A stretch of DNA of 64,000 nt. Source: Clostridia bacterium. GTDB taxonomy: Bacteria > Bacillota > Clostridia > Oscillospirales > Acutalibacteraceae. The notes under the pieces are model-generated. The model had not been told where the DNA came from. It worked only from the letters and a program-made list of their open reading frames with translations, and did no database searches. This document shows positions 27,863 to 35,991 of this stretch, piece after piece (position 1 is the first letter of the stretch; every line of letters starts with the position of its first letter). Both the position numbers and the translations under genes were made by a program. Where the stretch lies: positions 124,001 through 188,000 of the forward strand of contig JAFRMR010000023.1 of the NCBI GenBank assembly GCA_017430535.1, written 5' to 3'.

Positions 27863-28072
27863 TCAGATATTCTTTATTTCGTCGGGTTCAACTATCACAT
27901 ACTTGCCGTCAAGAATTTCATCAAGGGCAAGGGTAACGGGCTTTTCGGTGATGATTTCGCCGTTGGCCTCGGATTCCTCAGCTATTTCTCTTGCTCTTTT
28001 GGCAGTGGCCGTAACAAGTGAATAACGGCTCAGGTTGCCTTTGAGAACCTTGCTTAAATCGGGATTAAACAT
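27863..28072 (-). CDS. rpoZ: RNA polymerase omega subunit
   Basis: A 69-aa omega subunit that helps assemble beta-prime. The family core is visible in SRYSLVTATAKRAREIAEE followed by KPVTLALDEI. It overlaps the end of gmk by eight bases, and gmk-rpoZ-priA is a standard Firmicutes order. Confidence 0.93.
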   Translation of the reverse strand: MFNPDLSKVLKGNLSRYSLVTATAKRAREIAEESEANGEIITEKPVTLALDEILDGKYVIVEPDEIKNI

Positions 28073-28676
28073 TGTTGATTACCTCGCTTATAACATTTTT
28101 ATTTCTTGACATTCTGAGCTTTTCAGCCCGGATAATGGTTTCAAAATCATCAAGGGCATCGCGGATTTTATCGTTTATAACATAATAGTCAAATTCCCCT
28201 GCCCTTTTGATTTCCTGCTCACCGATATAAAGGCGGTGGGCAAGGGTTTCCTCATCCTCGGTGCCTCTGGTACGCAGGCGGTACTCAAGGGCGTTGAGTG
28301 AGGGCGGCAGCAGGAAAACGCTGACTGCATCCGGATAAAGCTTGCGGATTTTTTCCGCGCCCTGTACTTCAATTTCCAGCACAACGCTTATGCCGTTTCT
28401 GAGCATTTCGTCAACCGGAGCTTTGGGTGTGCCGTAATAATTGCCGTTATACTCGGCATATTCCAGCATACTGCCGTCGGCAATTTTCTTTTCAAAATAT
28501 TCCCGGGTAACAAAGTAATAATCCACGCCGTCGATTTCGCCGGCTCTGGGGGCTCTGGTTGTCATGGAAATTGAAACTTTTATATCTTCATTGCTGTCAA
28601 TAAGCTGTGAGAGCACCGTATCTTTACCGCAGCCGGAGGGCCCGGAAAGAACTATGAGAATTCCTGTTTTATTCAC
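28065..28676 (-). CDS. gmk: Guanylate kinase
   Basis: Phosphorylates GMP to GDP with ATP. The P-loop is VLSGPSGCGKDTVL at about 9-22, and the GMP-binding region reads TTRAPRAGEIDGVDYYF. Length 203 aa is normal. The start is GTG at 28676, seven bases after GGAG that sits at the end of remA; the spacing to remA is only two bases. Confidence 0.97.
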   Translation of the reverse strand: MNKTGILIVLSGPSGCGKDTVLSQLIDSNEDIKVSISMTTRAPRAGEIDGVDYYFVTREYFEKKIADGSMLEYAEYNGNYYGTPKAPVDEMLRNGISVVLEIEVQGAEKIRKLYPDAVSVFLLPPSLNALEYRLRTRGTEDEETLAHRLYIGEQEIKRAGEFDYYVINDKIRDALDDFETIIRAEKLRMSRNKNVISEVINNV

Positions 28677-28678
28677 GC

Positions 28679-28927
28679 TTACACTCCTTCGCCGTCTTTA
28701 TTGAACTTAAGGGCCAGCGCTTCATCCGTAAGATGGGTGAGAATAATCTGGTCGCAATCCGTAAGAATTACGCATTTGGTGCGCCTGCCGTGGGTGCAGT
28801 CTATAAGATTGCCCTTTTCTTTGCCCTCCTGAATAATTCTTTTTACGGGGGCGGAATCCGGGCTTACCACAGCAACAACACGGTCGGCATTTATCATATT
28901 GCCGAATCCGATGTTAATCAGCTTCAT
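28679..28927 (-). CDS. remA: DUF370/RemA-family DNA-binding regulator
   Basis: An 82-aa protein starting [12 protein letters not shown], with [16 protein letters not shown] and [12 protein letters not shown], the RemA pattern. In B. subtilis RemA is a DNA-binding activator of extracellular-matrix genes and of osmoprotection genes. Whether matrix genes exist in this organism is not shown. It sits between yicC and gmk, as in most Firmicutes. Confidence 0.92.
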   Translation of the reverse strand: MKLINIGFGNMINADRVVAVVSPDSAPVKRIIQEGKEKGNLIDCTHGRRTKCVILTDCDQIILTHLTDEALALKFNKDGEGV

Positions 28928-28938
28928 AATTTCAGTCC

Positions 28939-29817
28939 TTACTCAATATTCTGAATCTGCTCGCGGATTTTTTCAATCTCCGCCTTGATATCCACAACTT
29001 TTCTGGCAATGGCAACATCATTGGCCTTTGAGCCGATGGTGTTGGCCTCCCTGTTCATTTCCTGAACAAGGAAATCCATCTTTTTGCCCACAGCCTCTCC
29101 GGAATCAAGGAACGTCCTCATCTGGTCAATATGGCTGCGTAGGCGGACGGTTTCCTCGGCTACGGCAATTTTATCCGCAAATATGGCGGCCTCGGTAAGA
29201 ATACGCTGCTCTTCAATATGGGTATCCTCAAGCAGTTCCTTAAGCCGTGCAACAAGCTTTTCGTTATACTCTTTTACGGTTTCGGGGGACCGCTCCTCTA
29301 TATACGCCACATTTTCAAGGATTGTATCCATACGGCTGTTTACATCGTTTTTAAGCCGCTCGCCTTCCGTCTCTCTCATAGCCACAAACCTATCAAGGGC
29401 GGCCTGGGCCACGGTTTTAACCGCCTGCCAGATTCTCTCCTCATCGGCTTCCTGCTTCCTTACGGTGAATATATCGCTTACCCTGCTTATGCCGGAAACT
29501 TTTATATCGTTTTCCAGCCCGAAATCGCGGGAAAGCTCCTGATAAGCGGCAAGGTAGCTTTTGACAAGAGGCCTGTTGAGCTCGATAACCACATCGGGCT
29601 CCTCAACGGTTTCAATACTGACATAGCATTCCGCTTTACCCCTTACTATGGCGCTCATGAAAAAACTTTTAAGCTTTTCATCAAGGAAGCCGTAGCTTCT
29701 GGGGGTTCTGGATGTGAACTCAAAATACCTGTGGTTTACGCTTTTGAGCTCCACGGTAATATTCATACCGTCAACAACAGACTGAGCTCTGCCGTATCCG
29801 GTCATACTCTTTATCAT
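28939..29817 (-). CDS. YicC/YloC-family endoribonuclease-like protein
   Basis: A 292-aa protein with the YicC N-terminal pattern [12 protein letters not shown] and [15 protein letters not shown]. The C-terminal DUF1732 pattern is [24 protein letters not shown]. coli YicC is reported as an RNase that acts with other decay factors; the role in Firmicutes is less certain. It lies directly upstream of remA-gmk-rpoZ in transcription order. Confidence 0.93.
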   Translation of the reverse strand: MIKSMTGYGRAQSVVDGMNITVELKSVNHRYFEFTSRTPRSYGFLDEKLKSFFMSAIVRGKAECYVSIETVEEPDVVIELNRPLVKSYLAAYQELSRDFGLENDIKVSGISRVSDIFTVRKQEADEERIWQAVKTVAQAALDRFVAMRETEGERLKNDVNSRMDTILENVAYIEERSPETVKEYNEKLVARLKELLEDTHIEEQRILTEAAIFADKIAVAEETVRLRSHIDQMRTFLDSGEAVGKKMDFLVQEMNREANTIGSKANDVAIARKVVDIKAEIEKIREQIQNIE

Positions 29818-29823
29818 AAGATA

Positions 29824-30153
29824 TCACTCCGATTTTATTTCGTGCTTACAGCAGGATGAGGTCAGAGCCTCGGGTATCTCCACAGTGAGGCAGGTGCCGG
29901 AAAAACCCAGACGGCTGAGAGCGGGGCACAGCATATCCTCTGCAGCCGAGCAGGTGTAAGCCCCACGGTTGGCCGCATAGTTCATTGCGCTGCGCACAAG
30001 CCCTTCACCGGTAAGGTCATCACCGGAAAGGCCGGTGATTCTCATACAGCTTCCTTCAAATGTGAAACTGCACTCGCCGGTTATATCTCCGTTTTCGTAA
30101 GCTCTGTAAACTGCCTCGCTTTCGGATACAGCAAAAGGAAGAAACTCAATCAC
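29824..30153 (-). CDS. Small GNAT-like protein of unknown function
   Basis: A 109-aa protein I do not recognise as a named family. The middle (about 45-85) reads GEGLVRSAMNYAANRGAY and then SRLGF, which recalls the acetyl-CoA-binding helix and C-terminal strand of a minimal GNAT fold. A C-terminal CCKHE is present. The start is GTG at 30153, overlapping the rluB stop codon as GTGA, so it is translationally coupled. Position between rluB and yicC suggests constitutive expression with translation genes. No function is claimed. Confidence 0.75.
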   Translation of the reverse strand: MIEFLPFAVSESEAVYRAYENGDITGECSFTFEGSCMRITGLSGDDLTGEGLVRSAMNYAANRGAYTCSAAEDMLCPALSRLGFSGTCLTVEIPEALTSSCCKHEIKSE

Positions 30154-30896
30154 CGTTTTTCCTCCTTTTTGCAGCCTGCTGCGGACAGTATGGCATCCTT
30201 TTCCTTTTCCGTAAGTTCCCTGTAGCGGCCTACGGGCAGGGTGCCCAGCCTTACGGGACCCACGGCGGTTCTTTTGAGCCGCGCCACTTCAAGACCGATT
30301 GCCTCGCACATACGGCGGATTTCTCTGTTTCTGCCTTCGTGGAGGATAATCTGCACTACCGCCTTGCCCTCCTCACGGTTAATGACCGTAACCTCTGCGG
30401 GGGCGGTCATACGCCCATCAAGTTCAATACCCTCGGAAAGGCGCTGTACGCCCTCTTTTGTGATATCGGGCTTTACGGTAACCAGATAGGTTTTGGGCAC
30501 ATGGTGGGAGGGGTGCATTACCGCATTGGCAAACTCGCCGTCATTGGTAAGGATAAGGGCGCCTTCAGAAACACGGTCCAGCCGGCCTACGGGATATACC
30601 CTCTCCTTAACATCGGGGAGCAGCTGGGTAACGCACTTCCTGCCCAGGTCATCATCTGTGGTGGTGACATAGCCTCTTGGCTTATTGAGCAGAATATAGC
30701 GCATGGTGCCTGCGCGGAATATTCTTTTGCCCCTGACGGTAACGGTATCTTTGGCGGGGTTTACCGAATCGCCTATTTTTGCCACACGGTTATTTACCCT
30801 GACTGCGCCGGCGGCAATAAGCTCCTCGGATTTCCTCCTTGAAGCCACCCCGGCATCGGCCATAAACTTTTGTAACCTGATTGTTTTTTCGGGCAT
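30150..30896 (-). CDS. rluB: 23S rRNA pseudouridine synthase RluB family
   Basis: An S4 domain (about 5-50, RLQKFMADAGVASRRKSEELI) is followed by the RsuA-type pseudouridine synthase core with the catalytic Asp in VGRLDRVSEGALILTNDG. HEGRNREIRRM also fits. RluB of B. subtilis modifies U2633 of 23S rRNA. Length 248 aa is normal. It follows ytfJ by nine bases, near scpAB, as in other Firmicutes. Confidence 0.94.
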   Translation of the reverse strand: MPEKTIRLQKFMADAGVASRRKSEELIAAGAVRVNNRVAKIGDSVNPAKDTVTVRGKRIFRAGTMRYILLNKPRGYVTTTDDDLGRKCVTQLLPDVKERVYPVGRLDRVSEGALILTNDGEFANAVMHPSHHVPKTYLVTVKPDITKEGVQRLSEGIELDGRMTAPAEVTVINREEGKAVVQIILHEGRNREIRRMCEAIGLEVARLKRTAVGPVRLGTLPVGRYRELTEKEKDAILSAAGCKKEEKR

Positions 30897-30905
30897 AGGT
30901 CGGAA

Positions 30906-31352
30906 TTATTCCTCTTTGGCTGCGGCTTCGGCGCCGTTCTTTTCCATATAATCCGCAACGGCGGCATCAACACTTACATCCTTGTGCTTGAGCTGAGCCA
31001 CAACATCGCTGGCCTTATCAACAAGATCGGGAACCATACCGATAACTCTTTCAACAGAGCCCTCGGAGGCGTTGATATATTTGATTGATACATTGCCGTT
31101 ATTGACAACGAGGAAAGCTACGGGGTTGATGGTAATGCCTGCTCCGCCGCCGCCGCCGAAAAGCTCGTTATTGCTTTTTGAGGGGAAATCGCTGCCGCCG
31201 GAAGCAAAGCCGTAGGATACCTTTGATACGGGTATTACCTGAAGGGTATCGCTGATAACGATGGGATCGCCTACGATAGTGCTTACATCAACAAGATCTT
31301 TGATTTTTTCAATTGAAGTGCCGAGAATTCCTGATGCTGAATTTTCTTTCAT
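30906..31352 (-). CDS. ytfJ: GerW/YtfJ-family sporulation-associated protein
   Basis: A 148-aa protein with the family signature: an N-terminal helix, DPIVISDTLQVIPVSKVSYGFASGG split around a conserved turn, and a Gly-rich loop GGGGGAGITINPVAF. Members are needed for proper spore germination (GerW) in Bacillus. The preceding gene is DUF2953, the YtfI type, the usual partner. It supports a spore-forming or formerly spore-forming lineage. Confidence 0.93.
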   Translation of the reverse strand: MKENSASGILGTSIEKIKDLVDVSTIVGDPIVISDTLQVIPVSKVSYGFASGGSDFPSKSNNELFGGGGGAGITINPVAFLVVNNGNVSIKYINASEGSVERVIGMVPDLVDKASDVVAQLKHKDVSVDAAVADYMEKNGAEAAAKEE

Positions 31353-31394
31353 AATAGTTCACCTTTCAAAATGTATTTATTTTTCCTCTGTGAG

Positions 31395-32051
31395 TCAGGC
31401 CGTTTTTTTGGCTCTTGCGCCTCTGAGGAATTTAATCAGAACTTTGAATACCAGCCTTACGCCCAGCACGATAAACGCGTTGATGAGGCGTATGGGTCTT
31501 ACGGATATTTTTGCGTGAAGTTTTGCCTTGTTGGAGCCGTTTATGAAATCCGGCTGAATTTCAAGATCTGATTTTTTCACGCGCATATGGGTTGTGAGGA
31601 ACCCCATTGCCGGGTACGCTGCGGCGCAGGTTTTGCCGAATTTGACGGCGGTATCTGCGCTGTCCCCGGTACCCACAAGCAGATTTATGAAAAGCTCCTC
31701 GAAAAGGAAGGCTCTGCCTACACCGCGGAACATTCCGCCAAGGGCATCCGTGGTTCTCTTTAACAGCTCCACAACTCCGTCAACGCCGTTGTTGCGGTAA
31801 AACCTGAGAAAGATATTTTCGCCTTTCTTTTTGGGCTCGGGTATTGTTTCATCTTTTTCTTTGGGTTTCTTCTTTTTCTCCTTCTTGGGCTTTTTCTTTT
31901 TCTTCTCCTTTTTGGGAAGAATCTGAAACTTAAGGAAAAGCCAGCCGACGGATAAATCTATTCCGTCTTCGGAATGAACGAAAACCTTCAGCTTAACGGA
32001 TAAAAGCAGTATGAAAAAGAGAATAATACCCAGTATTATCTTCCATACCAA
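31395..32051 (-). CDS. DUF2953 (YtfI-like) membrane protein
   Basis: About 218 aa. One N-terminal membrane span (WKIILGIILFFILLLSVKL) is followed by a short domain, a very lysine-rich stretch (about 45-75, repeats of KKEKKKKPK) and a C-terminal domain. The function is unknown; it pairs with ytfJ in many spore-formers. Start: GTG at 32063 overlaps the GGAGG site, so TTG at 32051, ten bases downstream of GGAGG, is more plausible; the choice is uncertain. scpB ends at 32053, so the two genes abut. Confidence 0.82.
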   Translation of the reverse strand: MVWKIILGIILFFILLLSVKLKVFVHSEDGIDLSVGWLFLKFQILPKKEKKKKKPKKEKKKKPKEKDETIPEPKKKGENIFLRFYRNNGVDGVVELLKRTTDALGGMFRGVGRAFLFEELFINLLVGTGDSADTAVKFGKTCAAAYPAMGFLTTHMRVKKSDLEIQPDFINGSNKAKLHAKISVRPIRLINAFIVLGVRLVFKVLIKFLRGARAKKTA

Positions 32052-32052
32052 A

Positions 32053-32679
32053 TTACTCTTCACCTCCGGCTATGGTTTTTTCCAAATCCGCCTGGAAAAA
32101 GTTCCTTATCTGCTCGCCCTGAGATGAATCGATTTCATCCTCGCTGCCAATAATCTCCTCATCATTTATCTTCTCAGGCAGTTCCGGAAGATCGGAAAGA
32201 GATGAGAGGCAGAAGCATCTGAGAAAGTTGGGAGTGGTGCCGTAGAGCAGAGGCCTGCCCGGTAAATCCAGCCGTCCTCTCTCCTCAAGAAGGCCCTTCT
32301 GGCAAAGGGTGGATACAACACCGGAGCAGTCAACGCCCCTTACCTGCTCAACATAAGCTTTTGTAACGGGCTGGTTATAGGCAACAACTGCCAGGACTTC
32401 GAGAGCCGCGTTTGAGAGAGGAATATTCTTTTTCATATCAAGCACAGCTCTTATCTGGGGAGCATATTCAACCCTTGAGCAGAGCTGATACTTGCTGCCC
32501 AGCTTCAGCAGGCATATACCGCTGCCACGGTTATCCAGCTGAGCCCCCACTTCAAAAAGCAGGGCACGGACTTTTTCCGCATCAATATCAAGGGCATCTG
32601 CAATACGGCTTATTTCCAGCGGCTCGCCGGAAGCAAACAGTATGGCTTCTACTGCCGCTCTTTGCTGCTCATTCGTCAA
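32053..32679 (-). CDS. scpB: Segregation and condensation protein B (ScpB)
   Basis: A winged-helix kleisin partner of the SMC-ScpAB condensin. It shows AAVEAILFASGEPLEISRIA, LSNAALEVLAVVAYNQPVTKAYVEQVRGVD and a GRPLLYGTTPNFL strand, as in the family. Length 208 aa is normal. The start is TTG at 32679, with GGAGGAG about ten bases upstream inside scpA, which it overlaps by 11 bases. Confidence 0.95.
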   Translation of the reverse strand: MTNEQQRAAVEAILFASGEPLEISRIADALDIDAEKVRALLFEVGAQLDNRGSGICLLKLGSKYQLCSRVEYAPQIRAVLDMKKNIPLSNAALEVLAVVAYNQPVTKAYVEQVRGVDCSGVVSTLCQKGLLEERGRLDLPGRPLLYGTTPNFLRCFCLSSLSDLPELPEKINDEEIIGSEDEIDSSQGEQIRNFFQADLEKTIAGGEE

Positions 32680-33400
32680 TTTCTATCTCCTCCCCTCTGC
32701 CCTGAAGCAATGTTATTTCGGGATTATCAAGTTCGCCCTCGGCATAAATCCTTTTTGCTTTTATCATGGCAAGCAGCGCAAGGAAGGTTGCCACCATCTC
32801 TGATTTTGACTCGGACTTTTCAAAAAACGAGGTGAACCTGCATTTTGTTGATTTTTTGAACTTATCCACAATAAAGCCGATTCTTGACTGAACCGATACA
32901 ATCTTGTGGGCCACAATTCCGCGGAAGGCCTCAACCGGAGGCGGCAGACGCCGCATACCTTTGCCTACGGCGGCAATATAGGCCCGGAAAATATCCACGG
33001 GCTCGTGAATTCTGGTATAGGTTAAATCTGCTTCTATCTCTTCCGGCTCCCTGTACATATAGTCGAAGCCGTCCATACTGTTTCTCAGCTTACCGGCAAC
33101 CAGCTTACAGTCACGGTACTCAATAAGCTCGCCGCGAAGCTCCTCAACCAGCTGCTCCGCCTCCTCCTGAACAGGAAGAAGAGAAACAGTTTTTATGTAG
33201 ATAAGCCTTGCGGCCATCTCAAGAAACTCGCTGGCTATATCAAGATTATCTTCCTGAAGGGCTTTTACATAGTCAAGGTACTGCTCGATGATTTCCAGAA
33301 TTGGTACATCGTTTATGCTGACCTGTTTTTTGCTTATGAGCTGAAGAAGCAAATCCATAGGCCCTTCAAAAACTTCAATTTTGTACTGTATCTTTTCCAA
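32669..33400 (-). CDS. scpA: Segregation and condensation protein A (ScpA)
   Basis: The kleisin subunit that closes the SMC ring. The N-terminal signature YKIEVFEGPMDLLLQLI is clear and a C-terminal winged helix (TFLALLAMIKAKRI) is present. Length 243 aa is normal. The start is TTG at 33400, seven bases after GGAG. It is 17 bases after the M50 peptidase gene, a common neighbour of scpAB. Confidence 0.96.
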   Translation of the reverse strand: MEKIQYKIEVFEGPMDLLLQLISKKQVSINDVPILEIIEQYLDYVKALQEDNLDIASEFLEMAARLIYIKTVSLLPVQEEAEQLVEELRGELIEYRDCKLVAGKLRNSMDGFDYMYREPEEIEADLTYTRIHEPVDIFRAYIAAVGKGMRRLPPPVEAFRGIVAHKIVSVQSRIGFIVDKFKKSTKCRFTSFFEKSESKSEMVATFLALLAMIKAKRIYAEGELDNPEITLLQGRGEEIEIDE

Positions 33401-33417
33401 AAGAATTCTCCTGACTG

Positions 33418-34095
33418 CTAATTTATAAACGAGAAAGGCAGGCCGGCAAGTTTCATTATGCCGGTATAGACTACGGACATAAGCGCGCCGAGAGGTCTGC
33501 CCAGGATGCCGGTGAGCAAAAGAACGAAAATAACGATAACGATGTATCTTTCATACTGCATTATCTTGAAATAATACTTTGACGGCAGCACAAGGTTGAG
33601 AATACGGGAGCCGTCCAGAGGCGGAACCGGAATAAGATTGAACACCGCAAGAGAAACATTTATGTAACCGGCGTAGAAGAAAAACCAGTAGGAAACCTGC
33701 GATACGGTGGTGCCGCTTTTTGTGTGCCATATAATGCAGATATTTGCGAGAATTGCCATAACCAGGGCCATAATAAGATTTGCCAGAGGCCCTGCGAAGG
33801 CGGTTAACGCCATACCCTTCTTGGGGTTTTTGAAATTTCTCGGATTTACCGGCACCGGCTTTGCATAGCCGAACCCGGCAAGGAATATCATAAGGGCTCC
33901 GATTAAATCAAGGTGGGCAAGAGGGGCAAGGGTAAGCCTGCCCTGCAGCCTTGCGGTATCATCACCCAGCTTTGTTGCCGTAAGGGCGTGGGCATACTCG
34001 TGAACGGGAAGTATGCAGAACACCACAAAAATCCTTGCGGCAAAATTTACAAGGGTCTGTACCGAGAACCCGTTTCTGATTAAATCCAGAATCAT
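33418..34095 (-). CDS. Site-2 protease family (M50) membrane peptidase
   Basis: A 225-aa polytopic protein. The zinc site is HEYAH near 33, and the third ligand lies in NLIPVPPLDGSRIL near 160. Five to six hydrophobic segments fit the short M50B (YwhC-like) group. Such enzymes cleave within membranes, for example anti-sigma factors or remnant signal peptides; the substrate here is unknown. Its ATG overlaps the prmC stop as ATGA. Confidence 0.93.
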   Translation of the reverse strand: MILDLIRNGFSVQTLVNFAARIFVVFCILPVHEYAHALTATKLGDDTARLQGRLTLAPLAHLDLIGALMIFLAGFGYAKPVPVNPRNFKNPKKGMALTAFAGPLANLIMALVMAILANICIIWHTKSGTTVSQVSYWFFFYAGYINVSLAVFNLIPVPPLDGSRILNLVLPSKYYFKIMQYERYIVIVIFVLLLTGILGRPLGALMSVVYTGIMKLAGLPFSFIN

Positions 34096-34910
34096 TTTAA
34101 ATCTCCTTCGCGAATAACAATCCGGTCAAGCCCGAAATAATCCCTGAGAATATATCCGCCGCCAAATATTGCTTTTACGCTTTCGCCCTGGTCTTCGCCG
34201 CATTCAACAATAACCGGGCACTCAAAGCCTGCGCCGGCAATTGCGCGGTAAAACTCCAGCCCGTCCTCACCGCCGTCAAGGGCGGTTTCCGGCTCAAAGG
34301 ATACTTCCCTCTGAAGAGCGGGGATTTCTCCGGTTTTTATGTAGGGCGGATTTGAGATGATGAGGTCCGCCAGGGGAAGGGCTTTAAGGAAAGCGGTATC
34401 AAGAACATCGCCTTTTATGATTTCGGCGTTCGGTACCCCCTCTGCGTTTTTCCTGAGGAAAGAGAGAGCCGGATCGTATTTTTCAACAAGATAAACCCGG
34501 GCATCCGGCCTTTCAAGGGCAACGGTCAGACCGATACAGCCGGTACCTGCGCACAGGTCAATTACAACGGGGGATGCTTTTTCTTTTATCAGCCTCAGGG
34601 ATTCTTCGGCAAGGATTTCTGTTTCGGGCCTTGGAATAAGCACTCCCTCACCCACAAAAAAACTTCTGCCGTAAAAATCCCATTTGCCTGTGATGTACTG
34701 CACGGGAACTCCGCTTATGCGAAGGCGCAGGTCGTTATCATAATCCGCCTCCTGCTCCGGGGTAATCTGCGCGCCGCCCTTTGCAAGAATACCGGCGCTG
34801 TTTATGCCCAGGCGGTTTTCAAGCAGCCAGAGGGCTTCGGCGGAATAATTATCAATATTACTCTCTTTAAGCAGAGCCCTGCCCTGCTTAAGAGCCTGCT
34901 CAACTGTCAT
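34092..34910 (-). CDS. prmC: Peptide chain release factor N5-glutamine methyltransferase PrmC
   Basis: Methylates the Gln of the GGQ motif in release factors. An N-terminal helical domain precedes a Rossmann methyltransferase with VIDLCAGTGCIGL and the catalytic LIISNPPYIK. IPRPETEILAEE is also typical. ATG 34910 (272 aa) is preferred to a longer frame from 34994, because that extension is antisense-biased overlap with the upstream gene and not conserved in kind. It overlaps the DUF1385 gene by 11 bases. In most bacteria prmC follows prfA; here it does not. Confidence 0.94.
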   Translation of the reverse strand: MTVEQALKQGRALLKESNIDNYSAEALWLLENRLGINSAGILAKGGAQITPEQEADYDNDLRLRISGVPVQYITGKWDFYGRSFFVGEGVLIPRPETEILAEESLRLIKEKASPVVIDLCAGTGCIGLTVALERPDARVYLVEKYDPALSFLRKNAEGVPNAEIIKGDVLDTAFLKALPLADLIISNPPYIKTGEIPALQREVSFEPETALDGGEDGLEFYRAIAGAGFECPVIVECGEDQGESVKAIFGGGYILRDYFGLDRIVIREGDLK

Positions 34911-35991
34911 TTGACGGTGCTTCGGAAGCTTCGCCGGTTTCTGCGGCAGATTCGGCAGAGCTGTCAAATAAGGATTCAAAAACCTCCCCCTCATCTTCGG
35001 TCTGCTCTTTTTCAGCTTCTTTTTCGGGAACCTCGCCGGTGAGCGCGGCTTTCATTGCCTCAATGGCAATCTCAACAATGGGGCCGTCCGGCTCTGCGGT
35101 GGTAATTCTCTGCATTGCAAGGCCGGGGGCGGAAAGAGCCATTGTGAATTTATTGGGGTATTTGCCGGCAAGCTGGATAAACTCAAAGCCCACACCCATA
35201 ATGAGGGGTAAAAGCAAAAGCTTGATGCCTATCCAAATCGGCCGTGTTTCGGTAAGGGAGGGCCAGATTATGGCAACCGCCGAGGAAATAAGAATGCTGA
35301 GAATAATAGTAACGAAAATGAAGCTTGTTCCGCAGCGGGGGTGGAATCTTTTCTCTTTGAGTATATTCTCAACCGTGAGCTCGTGGCCGTGCTCAAAGCA
35401 GAAAATTGTTTTATGCTCGGCGCCGTGGTACATATAAACCCGGTGTATCTCTTTCATCTTTGAGGTGAGGTACATATACGCCACAAAAATGATAATGCGG
35501 ATTATACCCTCAAACAGGGCTCTGAGCCGGGATATATCAACCTGAGCAAACAGGTGCTTGTTTATTAAATCATAGAGGAAGGAAGGCAGCCACATAAACA
35601 GGAAAAAGGCAAGGCCTATGCCCAGCACGGTGCCTATGGTGCCAATAACCGCCATCATCTTGGGGCCGAAATGGTCGCTGAGCCATTTATCGATTTTTGA
35701 CTCGGTATCAAGAGTATCTGTATCAAGGGCGGTTTTTTCGGCGGACTCCATAAGGAGCTTGTAGCCCATTATCATAGATTCGATAAAGGATACGATACCT
35801 CTGAGAATGGGAATATTGAAAAACTTATATTTTTTCCTCAGGGAGGTGAACTCCTTCATCTCCGTATCTATGGTGCCGTCGGGCAGTCTGCAGGACATTG
35901 CGGTACCCTTGGGGCCTCTCATCATTATACCCTCCATAAGGGCCTGACCGCCTACGGCTACATAAGGACATTCTTTTGCTTTTTTACTCAT
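34900..35991 (-). CDS. DUF1385 (YqhQ-like) membrane protein
   Basis: A 363-aa membrane protein starting shortly before CPYVAVGGQALMEGIMMRGP, the DUF1385 signature. It has four or so hydrophobic segments, and YHGAEHKTIFCFEHG is also typical of the family. An acidic Ser/Glu-rich tail ends it. Function is not established. In many Firmicutes it precedes prmC, as here. Start ATG 35991, with GGAAG upstream, overlaps the histidine kinase stop by eight bases. Confidence 0.9.
   Translation of the reverse strand: MSKKAKECPYVAVGGQALMEGIMMRGPKGTAMSCRLPDGTIDTEMKEFTSLRKKYKFFNIPILRGIVSFIESMIMGYKLLMESAEKTALDTDTLDTESKIDKWLSDHFGPKMMAVIGTIGTVLGIGLAFFLFMWLPSFLYDLINKHLFAQVDISRLRALFEGIIRIIIFVAYMYLTSKMKEIHRVYMYHGAEHKTIFCFEHGHELTVENILKEKRFHPRCGTSFIFVTIILSILISSAVAIIWPSLTETRPIWIGIKLLLLPLIMGVGFEFIQLAGKYPNKFTMALSAPGLAMQRITTAEPDGPIVEIAIEAMKAALTGEVPEKEAEKEQTEDEGEVFESLFDSSAESAAETGEASEAPSNDS

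Noticed and set aside
34911-34994. Longer PrmC start
   Set aside because: The added residues overlap the DUF1385 tail and are not typical of PrmC; ATG 34910 begins the conserved domain.
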